Program-made: the position numbers and the translations under genes | Source of the DNA: CAZBEL01 sp964628055 | GTDB lineage: Bacteria > Fidelibacterota > Marinisomatia > Marinisomatales > TCS56 | Assembly: GCA_964628055.1 (NCBI GenBank) | Contig: CAZVNL010000006.1 | Coordinates: 9,264-73,263, forward strand | Direction: 5' to 3' | DNA length: 64,000 nt | Part shown: in pieces, positions 33,289-42,641 of the stretch | How positions within the stretch are numbered: the first letter of the stretch is position 1 | How the letters are laid out: each line of letters opens with the position of its first letter | Notes under the pieces: generated by a model | Seen by the model: only the letters and a program-made list of their open reading frames with translations | Told to the model about the DNA's origin: nothing | The model's database searches: none

Positions 33289-34173
33289 TTACAGCTTAGT
33301 AAACTTCATTGGCTGTGGAGACTTGTGATGAACGACGATCAGGTACAGGCCCACCAGGATTGCCGCTCCCCCAAACGCCACGTGGAAAAGGATCGCCTCG
33401 TGGAAAATAAGTAGCGCCATCACAGAGGCCAGTATCGGTTCGCCTAAAGGAACAGCCGCCACAGCGGTTGGACGAATGAACTTGACCGTGTAACTAAGCA
33501 CTGTGTGCCCCAATATGGTAGGGACAAGTCCCAACAGGAATAGCCACATCATGTCCCGGGTATTGATATCCAGTAGCGGTGTTTTTGTTATCCAAGAGAG
33601 TATAAAGAGCGTCAACCCCGCCACGAAATAAAGGGTACGGCTGTAAACAATGGTGTGGGTGGTACGTCGCACCCCCTCAGCAATGATGAATACCATTGCA
33701 ATCCACAGGGAGCTGAGTAGGGCCAATCCGATTCCCAAGGTGTGTCGGCCTGTTAAATTGAAGTTGCCACCGTTTACCAGTAAGGCGCCCAAAAGGGCGA
33801 CTCCCAAGCCGCCCAGGATAAGGTGGTCCCAGGGGCGTTGGAACCATATCTTTTCAATGAGCACCGTAAATACGGGCGCCAGGGTGGCGAAGAGCGTGGC
33901 ATTGGCGATGGTGGTTAGTTTGACCGCGCCGAAGAAACAGGCAAAATGGAGACCTAAAAAGCCCCCTGCCAAAAAGATGGTGCGCCGGGGGGTCCCCGTG
34001 ATCATCCCCTGTGGCTTTAACAAACTATAGCCCCATAGTAGACCGCTGCCGATGGCCATGCGCCAAAAAGCGATGGCGACCGCAGGGACACCAGGCAGGA
34101 AACGGGCCATGATAGAAGAAGTGCTCACGGCACCGAGAGCCACCAAAAGAAGAACCAGTATTTTCAGATTCAT
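33289..34173 (-). CDS. EamA/DMT-superfamily permease
   Basis: The 294-residue protein is highly hydrophobic with about ten membrane segments and two repeated EamA halves. The first half begins ILVLLLVALGAVSTSSIMARFLPG and contains PVAIAFWRMAIGSG-like sequence (PAVAIAFWRMAIGSGLLWG). The second contains LLGLVPTILGHTVLSYTVKF and PLGEPILASVMALLIFHE. Such permeases export or import metabolites across the inner membrane; the substrate is unknown. It is convergent with plsC and divergent from the TolB-like gene. Confidence 0.88.
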   Translation of the reverse strand: MNLKILVLLLVALGAVSTSSIMARFLPGVPAVAIAFWRMAIGSGLLWGYSLLKPQGMITGTPRRTIFLAGGFLGLHFACFFGAVKLTTIANATLFATLAPVFTVLIEKIWFQRPWDHLILGGLGVALLGALLVNGGNFNLTGRHTLGIGLALLSSLWIAMVFIIAEGVRRTTHTIVYSRTLYFVAGLTLFILSWITKTPLLDINTRDMMWLFLLGLVPTILGHTVLSYTVKFIRPTAVAAVPLGEPILASVMALLIFHEAILFHVAFGGAAILVGLYLIVVHHKSPQPMKFTKL

Positions 34174-34241
34174 TCGTCAAAGTACCATAGACCCATGACC
34201 AGATTCCACGTAAATTTGAAGCCACGTTTTAGGAGTTAACA

Positions 34242-35321
34242 ATGAAGATAGACGGTAAAATTGCCATCACGATTTTTGTGATTGTCGTTATTGTATTAAT
34301 CCTCATCACGAATCGGACGGAGAAGCCGGTGGATGAAGAAAGGCCCAACCTGATTTACCCCGGGGAAGTGCATTTCAAAAACTTGCGCCAGTTGACCTTT
34401 AGCGGGGAGAATGCCGAGGCTTATTTCAGCGCCGATGGAAAAAGCCTCATCTTTCAGGCTCACGACGGCCCCGATCTCTGTGACCAGATTTATATCCTCG
34501 ATCTGGAAACCATGGAAACCCGGTTAGTTTCTACCGGAGATGGTGTCACCACCTGTAGTTATTTTCAGTATCCCGGTGATGATAAGATCATTTACGCTTC
34601 CACCCACCTCGCCGATAAAGAGTGCCCGCCGCCGCCGGATTACAGCCGCGGCTACATCTGGAAACTTTACCCGGGATATGATATCTTCCAGGCCAATCCC
34701 GATGGTAGCGGGTTGGTACGTCTCACCGATACCCCGGGCTATGATGCCGAGGGGACTTACGCTGAGGATGGGAGTCGTATCATATATACTTCTATGGCCA
34801 GCGGTGACCTGGAAATCTGGACCATGAAACCTGACGGGTCCGACAAACAGATGCTAACTGATCGCCTGGGATATGACGGCGGCGCATTCTACAGCCACGA
34901 CGGGTCTAAGATTGTCTGGCGCGCTTACTACCCGGAAACCCCCGAGGAAATCGCTGACTACCGGGCCCTATTGGCTGATAACTCCATCCGCCCCATGGCA
35001 TTGCAAATCCGAGTCATGAATGCCGACGGCTCCGACAAGATCCAGGTGACCCATAACGAAGCTGCCAATTTTGGTCCCTATTTTTTCCCCGATGACCGGC
35101 GTATTATCTTTAGCTCCAATATGGTTGACCCCGCCGGGAGGAATTTCGAGCTGTATGCCGTGAACGTAGATGGCTCCAGTATGGAACGCATCACCCATTA
35201 CGACGGCTTCGACGGCTTCCCCATGTTCAGCCCTGATGGACGGTACTTCGTTTTTGCCTCTAATCGCAATGCTGCTAAGGAGGGCGATACCAACATTTTC
35301 ATCTGCGAATGGGTGGACTAA
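34242..35321 (+). CDS. TolB-like beta-propeller protein, membrane-anchored
   Basis: The 359-residue protein has one N-terminal membrane segment (IAITIFVIVVIVLILIT), after which the chain probably lies in the periplasm. It then shows repeated PD40/WD40-type blades of the TolB kind: AEAYFSADGKSLIFQAH, AEGTYAEDGSRIIYTS, GGAFYSHDGSKIVWRA, FGPYFFPDDRRIIFSS and GFPMFSPDGRYFVFAS, each with an ExxxxNxDGS-like turn. It is not TolB itself, as the N-terminal TolB domain is missing. A TAGGAG ribosome binding site precedes the ATG. The transglycosylase gene begins 13 bases after it, suggesting one envelope-related unit. Confidence 0.85.
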   Translation: MKIDGKIAITIFVIVVIVLILITNRTEKPVDEERPNLIYPGEVHFKNLRQLTFSGENAEAYFSADGKSLIFQAHDGPDLCDQIYILDLETMETRLVSTGDGVTTCSYFQYPGDDKIIYASTHLADKECPPPPDYSRGYIWKLYPGYDIFQANPDGSGLVRLTDTPGYDAEGTYAEDGSRIIYTSMASGDLEIWTMKPDGSDKQMLTDRLGYDGGAFYSHDGSKIVWRAYYPETPEEIADYRALLADNSIRPMALQIRVMNADGSDKIQVTHNEAANFGPYFFPDDRRIIFSSNMVDPAGRNFELYAVNVDGSSMERITHYDGFDGFPMFSPDGRYFVFASNRNAAKEGDTNIFICEWVD

Positions 35322-35334
35322 CCGACGGTTGAGT

Positions 35335-36144
35335 ATGAAGGGGTTGGTGGTCGGTTTACTGTTAATCTGTTTGGTGACGGGTCAGAACACTCTACGCCTG
35401 GAGAACGACCGCGCTTACCAACTGGTTAAGGAGCAACTCAAGGACGAAGCTCTTCCCACACAGTTTATCCAGCAAGCCTTTCTCAATCCCACGGTTCGCA
35501 TTCAGGAGGCCGTGGTGGAGAAATTTAGGCGTCCTTACGAGGCTCGGCCCTATGCGGACTACCGAAAACTTTTTGTCACTGACCAAAGGGTAGAAAAAGG
35601 CGTTCAATTCTACCGCGAACACCAGGCCCTCCTGGACTCGGTTGTTGCCAGTTTTGGGGTAGACCCTTTCCTTTTGGTAAGCATTGTGGGCGTAGAGAGT
35701 AATTACGGTACTAACCACGCCCAGTTTCCCGTATTCAATGCCCTGTACACTGTCATCCATCGCATACCTGAACGCTCCACCTGGGCCGTGAAAGAGTTAG
35801 CTACCTTCCTCGCCTTTTGCTACCAGAACAAGCTGGACCCCCTGAGCATCTTCGGTTCCTATGCGGGTGCTTTCGGCTACGGCCAATTTATCCCTTCCAG
35901 CTTCAGCCGCTTTGCTGTGGATTTCAACGGCGATGGTATCCGCCACTATTACGATTGGTCGGATGTGTTAGCCAGTATCGCCAATTATTTGGTAAAGAAC
36001 GGCTACGAGAAGGACAGTACAGCCTTCACTCCCGGTTCCAAAAATTGGAAGGCGATCTATGCCTACAACCATGCCGATAATTACGTCAATGCGATCCTTG
36101 AGCTGAGGAGGGGGATTAAGAGGAAATTACAAGTCGAAGGCTGA
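35335..36144 (+). CDS. MltB-type lytic murein transglycosylase
   Basis: This family cuts peptidoglycan between MurNAc and GlcNAc with formation of an anhydro ring. The 269-residue protein has a signal peptide (KGLVVGLLLICLVTG) and the SLT type 2 domain. E121 in SIVGVESNYGT is the catalytic glutamate. AGAFGYGQFIPSSFSRFAVD followed by FNGDG, then YAYNHADNYVNAIL, are the other signatures. There is no lipobox, unlike E. coli MltB, and it is shorter at both ends. The ATG at 35335 is chosen over a far upstream in-frame ATG that overlaps the TolB-like gene. Confidence 0.88.
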   Translation: MKGLVVGLLLICLVTGQNTLRLENDRAYQLVKEQLKDEALPTQFIQQAFLNPTVRIQEAVVEKFRRPYEARPYADYRKLFVTDQRVEKGVQFYREHQALLDSVVASFGVDPFLLVSIVGVESNYGTNHAQFPVFNALYTVIHRIPERSTWAVKELATFLAFCYQNKLDPLSIFGSYAGAFGYGQFIPSSFSRFAVDFNGDGIRHYYDWSDVLASIANYLVKNGYEKDSTAFTPGSKNWKAIYAYNHADNYVNAILELRRGIKRKLQVEG

Positions 36145-36723
36145 CTCCGCATGAGTCTACGTACGGTAACATAACTTAAGCGAGGACATTTCCATTACCC
36201 GCTCAACTGATTTTGGTTGGACGGGCCTGCCCGGATACTTCTTAGCAGAGGGGGGATGGCTTCCATTCGCCTAAAAATATGTTAATCCAAAAAGAGGCCT
36301 GTCGTTTAGAGTCCCGCTATCAATATAGGCGGGTCGAAAAATCTACCTTTGAGAATCATTATACCTCTTCGTCAGTCTCTTCGCTGTTGCCTTTCAGTCC
36401 TCACTTAAATCATCTTAAAGATGGAGAGGACTTTTTAACCGTGAAAACTCCACTCCCTCGGTCGGGATCTCCCGATTCCGATCTTTTAATTAAACCATCC
36501 ACTTGGGATAAAACGAATGCTGAATGTCGATTTTTTAATGGCGAATTAAGGGGGTTGTGACACCATGAAAACGTTGGAAATTTTTAGCTTTTGTAATTTG
36601 GTGTTCAGTGTTCGCCATTCCATTGGGAGCGGTGGGGAGGCCCCTTTTCCACTGGTTATCACACGAGAGCAGGAAACCCCAGAAGATTTAGATTGAGTTA
36701 AAATAAACAACCCGGCTTTAGGG

Positions 36724-36917
36724 GGTTTACCCACTTTTGCTCATCGCAACAACTAATCTTCTCAGTACTTTTCTTTGGAAGAAAAGTACCAAAAGAATCG
36801 TCGCGGTGAAAAAATCGCGTGCCTCTGCAGGTGTGCCCCGGGGAGTTTCAATTCATCCTGTTCCACCTCGTACCCTTGAGGTTTAACACAAGATTTTTTC
36901 AAGGCGACAGAAGCATA
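36724..36917 (+). repeat. Composite dispersed repeat, copy 2 (uninterrupted)
   Basis: This is the uninterrupted form of the repeat whose other copy lies at 763-1066 in opposite orientation. It contains the same 11-bp palindrome stems (GTACTTTTCTT at 36765-36775 and AAGAAAAGTAC at 36779-36789), here with a TGG loop complementary to the other copy. The CCCCGGGG box lies at 36836-36843, followed after five bases by the second module (36849-36917) that contains CAATTCATCCTGTTCC and CCCTTGAGGTTTAACAC. The palindrome suggests a REP-like or MITE-like element with no transposase of its own. Confidence 0.75.
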
Positions 36918-37041
36918 CTTTACCTGGATTTCATCACGCCAGAAGAATTCTTTCATAGCTATTCCCTTTCTCGACCTTTAGCTAAGCCTTTTAACAGTCC
37001 ACTTTTCCGTCCTGCGACCAGTAATGAGTGACTTTCAGGCC

Positions 37042-37069
37042 TTTCGACATTCATAATTCGGCGTTCAGC
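37042..37069 (-). repeat. 28-bp dispersed repeat, copy 2
   Basis: The reverse complement of this segment, beginning GCTGAACGCCGAATTATGAA, matches 1197-1224 at about 23 of 28 positions. It lies between the composite repeat and the carA leader. Its function is unknown. Confidence 0.55.
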
Positions 37070-37129
37070 GATCATCATTGCCCCTTTAATACCACCAGTT
37101 ATTGATTCTTTCAGCCGTTATCGAGAGAA

Positions 37130-37224
37130 CTCAGGAGAGCGGGGTCGGAATAGGCAGTCTTCTCCCCACACTGATTTAACCTGCTCAGCAGGTCAAATTT
37201 CGACTTTCCACCCCGATTCCTGAG
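37130..37224 (+). promoter_or_regulatory. Structured leader upstream of carA
   Basis: The RNA could form a long closing stem: CTCAGGA (37130-37136) with TCCTGAG (37218-37224), then across a small internal loop CGGGGT (37140-37145) with ACCCCG (37210-37215). Inside lies a 6-bp hairpin ACCTGC (37179-37184) / GCAGGT (37188-37193). The structure ends 73 bases before the carA ATG, a good place for control of carbamoyl phosphate synthesis by pyrimidines, arginine or glutamine. I do not recognise a known riboswitch or T-box consensus in it. Confidence 0.45.
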
Positions 37225-37297
37225 CAACGCTCCCGTCTATTACAGGTCTTGGTGGTAATTGTTTTTATTATCATGCTCAGTCGTACCAAATTTCACC

Positions 37298-38425
37298 ATG
37301 TCAAATTCAACACCAGCGATCCTTTTCCTGGAAGATGGTCGATTTTTCAGGGGGTTGCGCTTTGGTGCAGATGGTGAAACATCCGGTGAATTGTGTTTTA
37401 ACACCGGCATGACCGGATACCAGGAAATCCTAACCGACCCTTCCTACTGCGGGCAAATTGTTACCATGACCAGCCCCCACATTGGTAATTACGGCATCAA
37501 TCCGGAAGATGTGGAGTCCGACCGAATCCAGGTGGCCGGATTTGTGATTAAGGAAGAAACGTTGTCCCCCTCCAACTGGCGTTCCACCAAACCGATCGGA
37601 ACTTACCTCCGGGAAAACGGGATCGTAGGTGTCCAGGGCATCGACACCCGGGCCCTGACTAAACATCTGCGAACTCACGGTACCATGAATGGTGTCATAT
37701 CCACTGTTGACTTCGATCCGGACTCTTTAATGGAAAAAGTTAGGGCGGTTCCCTCCATGACCGGACTAAACCTGGTGGAAAAGGTGACTTGCAAGAAAAG
37801 TATTTCCTTTGGACGGACACCGGGAAGCAAATACCCCAATGCTGGTAATCCAGGCAGGAGACCTTACCAGTACAACGTGGCCGTCCTTGATTTAGGTGTC
37901 AAGCGAAATATCCTGCGGTTGTTGGAACAGAACGGCTGTAGGATTACCCTCTATCCTGCCACTACTTCTGCGAACGTTTTGCTGTCCGAGAAACCAGATG
38001 GTATTTTCTTATCCAATGGTCCCGGGGATCCCGCAGCGGTAACCCCTGCCATTGATACCGTGAAAAAGTTGCTGGGTAAAGCGCCCATTTTGGGGATCTG
38101 TCTCGGACACCAGTTATTAGCCTTGGCTCTGGGGGCTCGAACTTACAAGCTGAAATTCGGCCATCGCGGGTTGAACCACCCCGTAAAACGTCTGGCTACA
38201 GGACGGGTTGAAATCACCAGCCAAAACCACGGTTTTGCCGTTGGTATCGACTCATTACCCGAAAACGTGGAACTTACCCATATTAACCTGAGCGATAACA
38301 CCCTGGAGGGTTTGCGCTGTAAACATTATCCCGCTTTTTCGGTCCAGTACCACCCAGAGGCCAGTCCCGGTCCCCACGACTCCCGGCACTTATTTCAAGA
38401 ATTCATTGCCCTGATGGCGTCTTAA
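37298..38425 (+). CDS. carA: Carbamoyl-phosphate synthase small subunit
   Basis: CarA is the glutaminase subunit that feeds ammonia to CarB for carbamoyl phosphate, the precursor of pyrimidines and arginine. The N-terminal domain shows FLEDGRFFRGLRFG, FNTGMTGYQEILTDPSY and GIDTRALTKHLR. The class I glutamine amidotransferase domain has its nucleophile in LGICLGHQLLALALG and catalytic His in VQYHPEASPGPHDS. I use the ATG at 37298 because the family begins close to PAILFLEDG; an upstream TTG adds 13 hydrophobic residues. carB follows after 58 bases. Confidence 0.96.
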   Translation: MSNSTPAILFLEDGRFFRGLRFGADGETSGELCFNTGMTGYQEILTDPSYCGQIVTMTSPHIGNYGINPEDVESDRIQVAGFVIKEETLSPSNWRSTKPIGTYLRENGIVGVQGIDTRALTKHLRTHGTMNGVISTVDFDPDSLMEKVRAVPSMTGLNLVEKVTCKKSISFGRTPGSKYPNAGNPGRRPYQYNVAVLDLGVKRNILRLLEQNGCRITLYPATTSANVLLSEKPDGIFLSNGPGDPAAVTPAIDTVKKLLGKAPILGICLGHQLLALALGARTYKLKFGHRGLNHPVKRLATGRVEITSQNHGFAVGIDSLPENVELTHINLSDNTLEGLRCKHYPAFSVQYHPEASPGPHDSRHLFQEFIALMAS

Positions 38426-38483
38426 TGTGTTGTTCAAAAAAATGATTGCCTGCCCGCTCAAGTTTTAACCATGACCTGATTCC

Positions 38484-41400
38484 ATGCCGAAGAGAACCGA
38501 TATTCACTCCATCCTGATCATGGGAGCCGGTCCCATTGTCATCGGTCAGGCCTGCGAATTCGACTACTCCGGGACCCAGGCCACCCGGGCCCTGAAAGAA
38601 GCGGGCTACCGGGTAATTCTGGTGAATTCCAACCCGGCCACAATCATGACCGATCCATCCCTCGCCGATCGAACGTATATCGAACCTTTGACGGTGGACT
38701 ATGTGGAGGCCATTATTAAAAAAGAAAAACCCGACGCCCTCCTCCCCACGGTTGGCGGCCAGACAGCCCTGAACTTGGCGATGGACTTAAAATCTATAGG
38801 AATACTGGAGCAATATGGGGTTGAACTTATTGGCGCCCAGGCCACTGCCATCGAAAAAGCGGAAGACCGGGAGCAGTTCAAAGCTGCAATGGAGGCTATT
38901 AACATTCCCACGGCCAAAGGGGGGTTTGTTCAATCGCCGGAGGCGGCCCAAGCACTCCTGGAAAGTCTGGATTTCCCGGTCATTATTCGCCCCTCCTTCA
39001 CGTTGGGGGGTTCCGGAGGCGCCACGGCATACAATGCCGATGAATTTAAAACACTCCTGGAAAATGGATTGCGGGCCAGCCCCATTGGGGAAGTCTTAAT
39101 TGAAGAATCCCTCCTGGGCTGGAAAGAATTTGAACTGGAGGTCATCCGCGACCAAGCGGACAACGCTATCATTGTGTGTTCCATCGAAAATATCGATCCC
39201 ATGGGGGTCCATACGGGGGATTCCATTACCGTCGCCCCAGCCATGACCCTGTCCGATAGAGAATATCAGCAGATGCGAGACTGGTCCATCGCCTGTCTGC
39301 GGGAAATCGGCGTGGATACGGGAGGCTCTAACATCCAGTTCGCCGTTAACCCGGAAAGCGGTCGCACCCTGATCATTGAAATGAATCCTCGCGTCAGCCG
39401 CTCCTCTGCCCTGGCTTCCAAAGCCACTGGTTTCCCTATCGCCAAAGTGGCGGCGAAGCTGGCAGTGGGGTATACCCTGGATGAACTGCCAAATGAAATT
39501 ACCGGAGTAACTCTGGCCGCTTTTGAACCGGTTATTGATTATGTCGTTACCAAGATTCCACGCTTTGATTTCGAAAAGTTCCCCTCTACCTCCGGCCACT
39601 TAGGGGTTCAGATGCAATCCGTCGGCGAGGTCATGGCTATTGGACGAACGTTCAGGGAATCCCTTCAGAAAGCCTTTCGTTCCTTGGAAGTTGGGCTGGA
39701 CGGGCTTTCCCCTAAACCCCTGGCGGAAGGGGACCCGGAGGTGAGTCGCGCCTGTCCCCTGGATATGAATACCCTTAGCTATGCCACGACTTTCCGGCCC
39801 CTGAAAATTCAGCAGGCATTCCTGGAGGGTCGCAGTGTAGAGGAAGTCCACGGAATTACTGGAATCGACCCCTGGTTTCTTGAACAAATCCGTCAGATAT
39901 CGCTCCTGCCCCAGAACAATCCCGAGCTTAAAGAACTGAAAAGCAATGGCTTTTCTGACCGTCAATTAAGTCGCTTGTTGGATCAACCGGAAACAGACAT
40001 TCGGGCAGAACGAATCAAAAACAACCTTAAACCGGTTTTCAAGACCGTTGACACCTGCGCCGCGGAATTCGAAGCCCAAACACCCTACTGTTATTCCGCC
40101 TACGAAGAGGAACATGACATTGACCCACTCGCGGGAAAGAAAATCATGATTCTTGGGGGAGGCCCTAACCGAATCGGACAAGGCCTTGAATTTGATTACT
40201 GCTGTGTTCAAGCCGTTTTCGGTCTCCGGGAGCTGGGGTTTAGAACCATCATGGTAAACTGCAATCCCGAGACCGTTTCCACCGATTTCGACCTTGCAGA
40301 TCGCCTGTATTTCGAACCGGTGACGGTAGAGGACGTCCTTCATATTGTGGAATTTGAACGTCCTGACGGTGTGCTGGTTCAGTTTGGCGGACAGACTCCC
40401 CTGAGGATCGCCCGGGAGTTGCAGGAAGCGGGTGTACCTATCTGGGGCACTTCCCCGGAGAGTATTGATCTGGCAGAGAACCGGGGGAAATTCGGCGCCA
40501 TCCTGGACCGTTTAAAAATCACCCGCCCCGAATACGGTACCGGACGTTCCCTGGAGGAAGTCACGGAAGTGGCGGAACGAATCGGCTATCCCGTCCTGAT
40601 TCGGCCGAGTTATGTTCTGGGAGGTAGGGCCATGGAAATCGTCTACAGCACCAATCAGCTAATCGACTACGTTGCTCGCTCCGCCGACGTAACCCGCGAC
40701 CACCCCATTTTAATCGACGAATTTTTAGAAGACGCCTTTGAATTTGATGTGGATGCCCTGGGTGACGGAGAGACAGTCCACATAGGAGGCATCATGCAAC
40801 ACATAGAGGAGGCGGGAATTCACTCCGGAGATTCAGCCTGCGTGCTTCCCCCCTATAAAATACGTAACCGCACGGTAGTGGAAATTGAGCGGATCACGCA
40901 ACAACTGGCACTGGAACTCCAGGTGAAAGGATTGATTAACCTGCAATTTGCCTATAAAAATGAAACGCTGTACGTACTGGAAGTCAATCCCCGGGCCAGC
41001 CGTACGGTACCCTTCGTAAGCAAAGCAACGCATGTTCCCCTGGCCGGGATTGCCGCCCAGATCGCGGCCGGTGTTAAACTAAACGACCTCCGGTTACCCG
41101 CCTGGGATTCCCACCGGCATATTGCGGTGAAAGAGGCCGTACTGCCGTTCAATAAATTCCCCCAAGAGGCGGTGTTCCTGGGACCGGAGATGAAATCCAC
41201 CGGTGAGGTGATGGGGCTTTCCAGGAGTCTTGGGGATTCCTACAGACGGGCTTCCCTGGCAGCCGGGAACCAACTGCCGGAATCTGGGACCATTTTCATC
41301 TCCGTCAATGACCACGACAAGTTTAATGTCATTCCCATCGCCAGGGACTTTATTGAATTAGGGTTCGAAATTGTCGCTACGTCAGGAACCCACAAAGAAT

Positions 41401-41669
41401 TGGCACGGAACGGCATCCCGGTGAAACCAATCTTTAAAGTTGGAGAAGGACGACCCAACGTTGTGGACGGCATAAAAAACGGGAAGATTCACATGGTCAT
41501 CAATACTCCTTTGGGAAAGCAGTCCCGCTTTGACGAAGAAGCGATCGGGAAAGCCGGTGTTCAAAAAGGGGTGAACGTCATTACTACCCTTTCCGGCGCC
41601 CACGCTGCCATCCGGGCCCTCCGCAGTCGCGGTAAGATAGAAGTTTATGCCCTACAGGACTACTATTAA
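38484..41669 (+). CDS. carB: Carbamoyl-phosphate synthase large subunit
   Basis: CarB makes carbamoyl phosphate from bicarbonate, ammonia and two ATP. The 1061-residue protein has the two homologous ATP-grasp halves. The first starts ILIMGAGPIVIGQACEFDYSG and contains EFELEVIRDQADN and EMNPRVSRSSALASKATG. The second starts KIMILGGGPNRIGQGLEFDYC and contains LEVNPRASRTVPFVSKATH. A C-terminal MGS-like allosteric domain begins FISVNDHDKFNVIPIARDF and ends near VITTLSGAHAAIRAL. It forms an operon with carA. All core motifs are intact. Confidence 0.98.
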   Translation: MPKRTDIHSILIMGAGPIVIGQACEFDYSGTQATRALKEAGYRVILVNSNPATIMTDPSLADRTYIEPLTVDYVEAIIKKEKPDALLPTVGGQTALNLAMDLKSIGILEQYGVELIGAQATAIEKAEDREQFKAAMEAINIPTAKGGFVQSPEAAQALLESLDFPVIIRPSFTLGGSGGATAYNADEFKTLLENGLRASPIGEVLIEESLLGWKEFELEVIRDQADNAIIVCSIENIDPMGVHTGDSITVAPAMTLSDREYQQMRDWSIACLREIGVDTGGSNIQFAVNPESGRTLIIEMNPRVSRSSALASKATGFPIAKVAAKLAVGYTLDELPNEITGVTLAAFEPVIDYVVTKIPRFDFEKFPSTSGHLGVQMQSVGEVMAIGRTFRESLQKAFRSLEVGLDGLSPKPLAEGDPEVSRACPLDMNTLSYATTFRPLKIQQAFLEGRSVEEVHGITGIDPWFLEQIRQISLLPQNNPELKELKSNGFSDRQLSRLLDQPETDIRAERIKNNLKPVFKTVDTCAAEFEAQTPYCYSAYEEEHDIDPLAGKKIMILGGGPNRIGQGLEFDYCCVQAVFGLRELGFRTIMVNCNPETVSTDFDLADRLYFEPVTVEDVLHIVEFERPDGVLVQFGGQTPLRIARELQEAGVPIWGTSPESIDLAENRGKFGAILDRLKITRPEYGTGRSLEEVTEVAERIGYPVLIRPSYVLGGRAMEIVYSTNQLIDYVARSADVTRDHPILIDEFLEDAFEFDVDALGDGETVHIGGIMQHIEEAGIHSGDSACVLPPYKIRNRTVVEIERITQQLALELQVKGLINLQFAYKNETLYVLEVNPRASRTVPFVSKATHVPLAGIAAQIAAGVKLNDLRLPAWDSHRHIAVKEAVLPFNKFPQEAVFLGPEMKSTGEVMGLSRSLGDSYRRASLAAGNQLPESGTIFISVNDHDKFNVIPIARDFIELGFEIVATSGTHKELARNGIPVKPIFKVGEGRPNVVDGIKNGKIHMVINTPLGKQSRFDEEAIGKAGVQKGVNVITTLSGAHAAIRALRSRGKIEVYALQDYY

Positions 41670-41786
41670 CAAATGGATGAAAATAGCGGTAAGGCCGCCC
41701 CCTTGGCGTCCAGTGGCCCCTAAGGCTTTATTGACGCTCAGTGTTTTTAGGCCAGTATGGTCACAAAATAAAGAATCATCCCCGCT

Positions 41787-42584
41787 CTAAAGGGTAAAAG
41801 TCAACAGCCGCAATATTTCAAAGTAGCGCTCCGTTTCAAAACCGATCGTCTGGTCATCGAGGAGCTGCACCCCGGGAAAGAATGAAGCCTTGTAGGCGTA
41901 GAAGTGCTTGGTGAATTTAAGCTTTAGATCGAACCGTTCTGGTAAAGGCAACCGGCATTGTGATAAGTTGCCTTCCAGGGCTTTCTGGACCGTTTCCTGG
42001 ATGAGGGGTAGGCTCTCGGTGGGTGTCAGGCTGTGCACGGCTTCCCCGTGCCCCCTTTTCACCGCCACGGTGTGGATATGCTCATTTACGGTTCGTACCT
42101 GCTGGCATAGCGCTTCGTCGCCGGTCACGCACGCCACCGGTACCCCTACCGAGGCCGCCGCCATTCCGTACAACAGAAATTCGGAGAGCCACAACCCGTT
42201 GATGTGAATCTCCGCCACTTTCCCAGTCATGGTGTGCGAAAGGGGATTGCCTCCCGACCCCGCCCAAGAATGGTAGCCGATCATGATCAACGCCTGAAAA
42301 CTTTCATCCAAACCCTGTACCATGGAAAAGGGATGCCCGCTCCACCCTCGGATCAGGTGGGTACCACTGGGCAGGGCCACAGGGTCGATATTACGCCCTG
42401 TGTCGTGGGCGTCTTTAATCCAAATTTCGGTTGTACCAGCGCGTGACGCCCCCTTGCACGCCGCAATCACCTCGGCGACCATCTGCTTTTGGAAGGCTGG
42501 GTAATCCTCCTTTTCCTTGGTGACTTCATCCCAGTGGGCCACACCCGTGAGCCCCTCCATGTCGGCACTAATGTATATTTTCAT
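41787..42584 (-). CDS. M55-family D-aminopeptidase (DppA-like)
   Basis: Members of this zinc peptidase family remove N-terminal D-amino acids from peptides. The 265-residue protein begins KIYISADMEGLTGVAHWDEV, giving the metal ligands D8 and E10. KDAHDTGRNID, GYHSWAG and MTGKVAEIHINGLWLSE provide the remaining His and Glu residues of the family. Its length matches DppA. It is cytoplasmic by appearance. It lies 57 bases after the M28 peptidase gene and may be co-transcribed with it, which suggests peptide degradation or cell-wall peptide recycling. Confidence 0.9.
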   Translation of the reverse strand: MKIYISADMEGLTGVAHWDEVTKEKEDYPAFQKQMVAEVIAACKGASRAGTTEIWIKDAHDTGRNIDPVALPSGTHLIRGWSGHPFSMVQGLDESFQALIMIGYHSWAGSGGNPLSHTMTGKVAEIHINGLWLSEFLLYGMAAASVGVPVACVTGDEALCQQVRTVNEHIHTVAVKRGHGEAVHSLTPTESLPLIQETVQKALEGNLSQCRLPLPERFDLKLKFTKHFYAYKASFFPGVQLLDDQTIGFETERYFEILRLLTFTL

Positions 42585-42641
42585 GACATCCTTTCAAAAA
42601 TTGTCTCGGATCTTCTAATGCCTTAACAACTGGTCGTCGTG

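Larger units (their letters stand above)
36145..37297. other. Non-coding stretch with dispersed repeats and carA leader
   Basis: No gene with recognisable features is visible in 1.15 kb. A 93-codon open frame at 36279-36560 is serine/leucine-rich without family motifs and is not accepted as a gene. The stretch holds the second copy of the composite repeat (36724-36917), the second 28-bp repeat (37042-37069) and a hairpin-rich leader just before carA (37130-37224). Confidence 0.65.

Noticed and set aside
36279..36560. 93-codon open frame upstream of carA
   Set aside because: Low-complexity composition, no recognisable motif, no clear ribosome binding site, and it lies in repeat-rich non-coding sequence.
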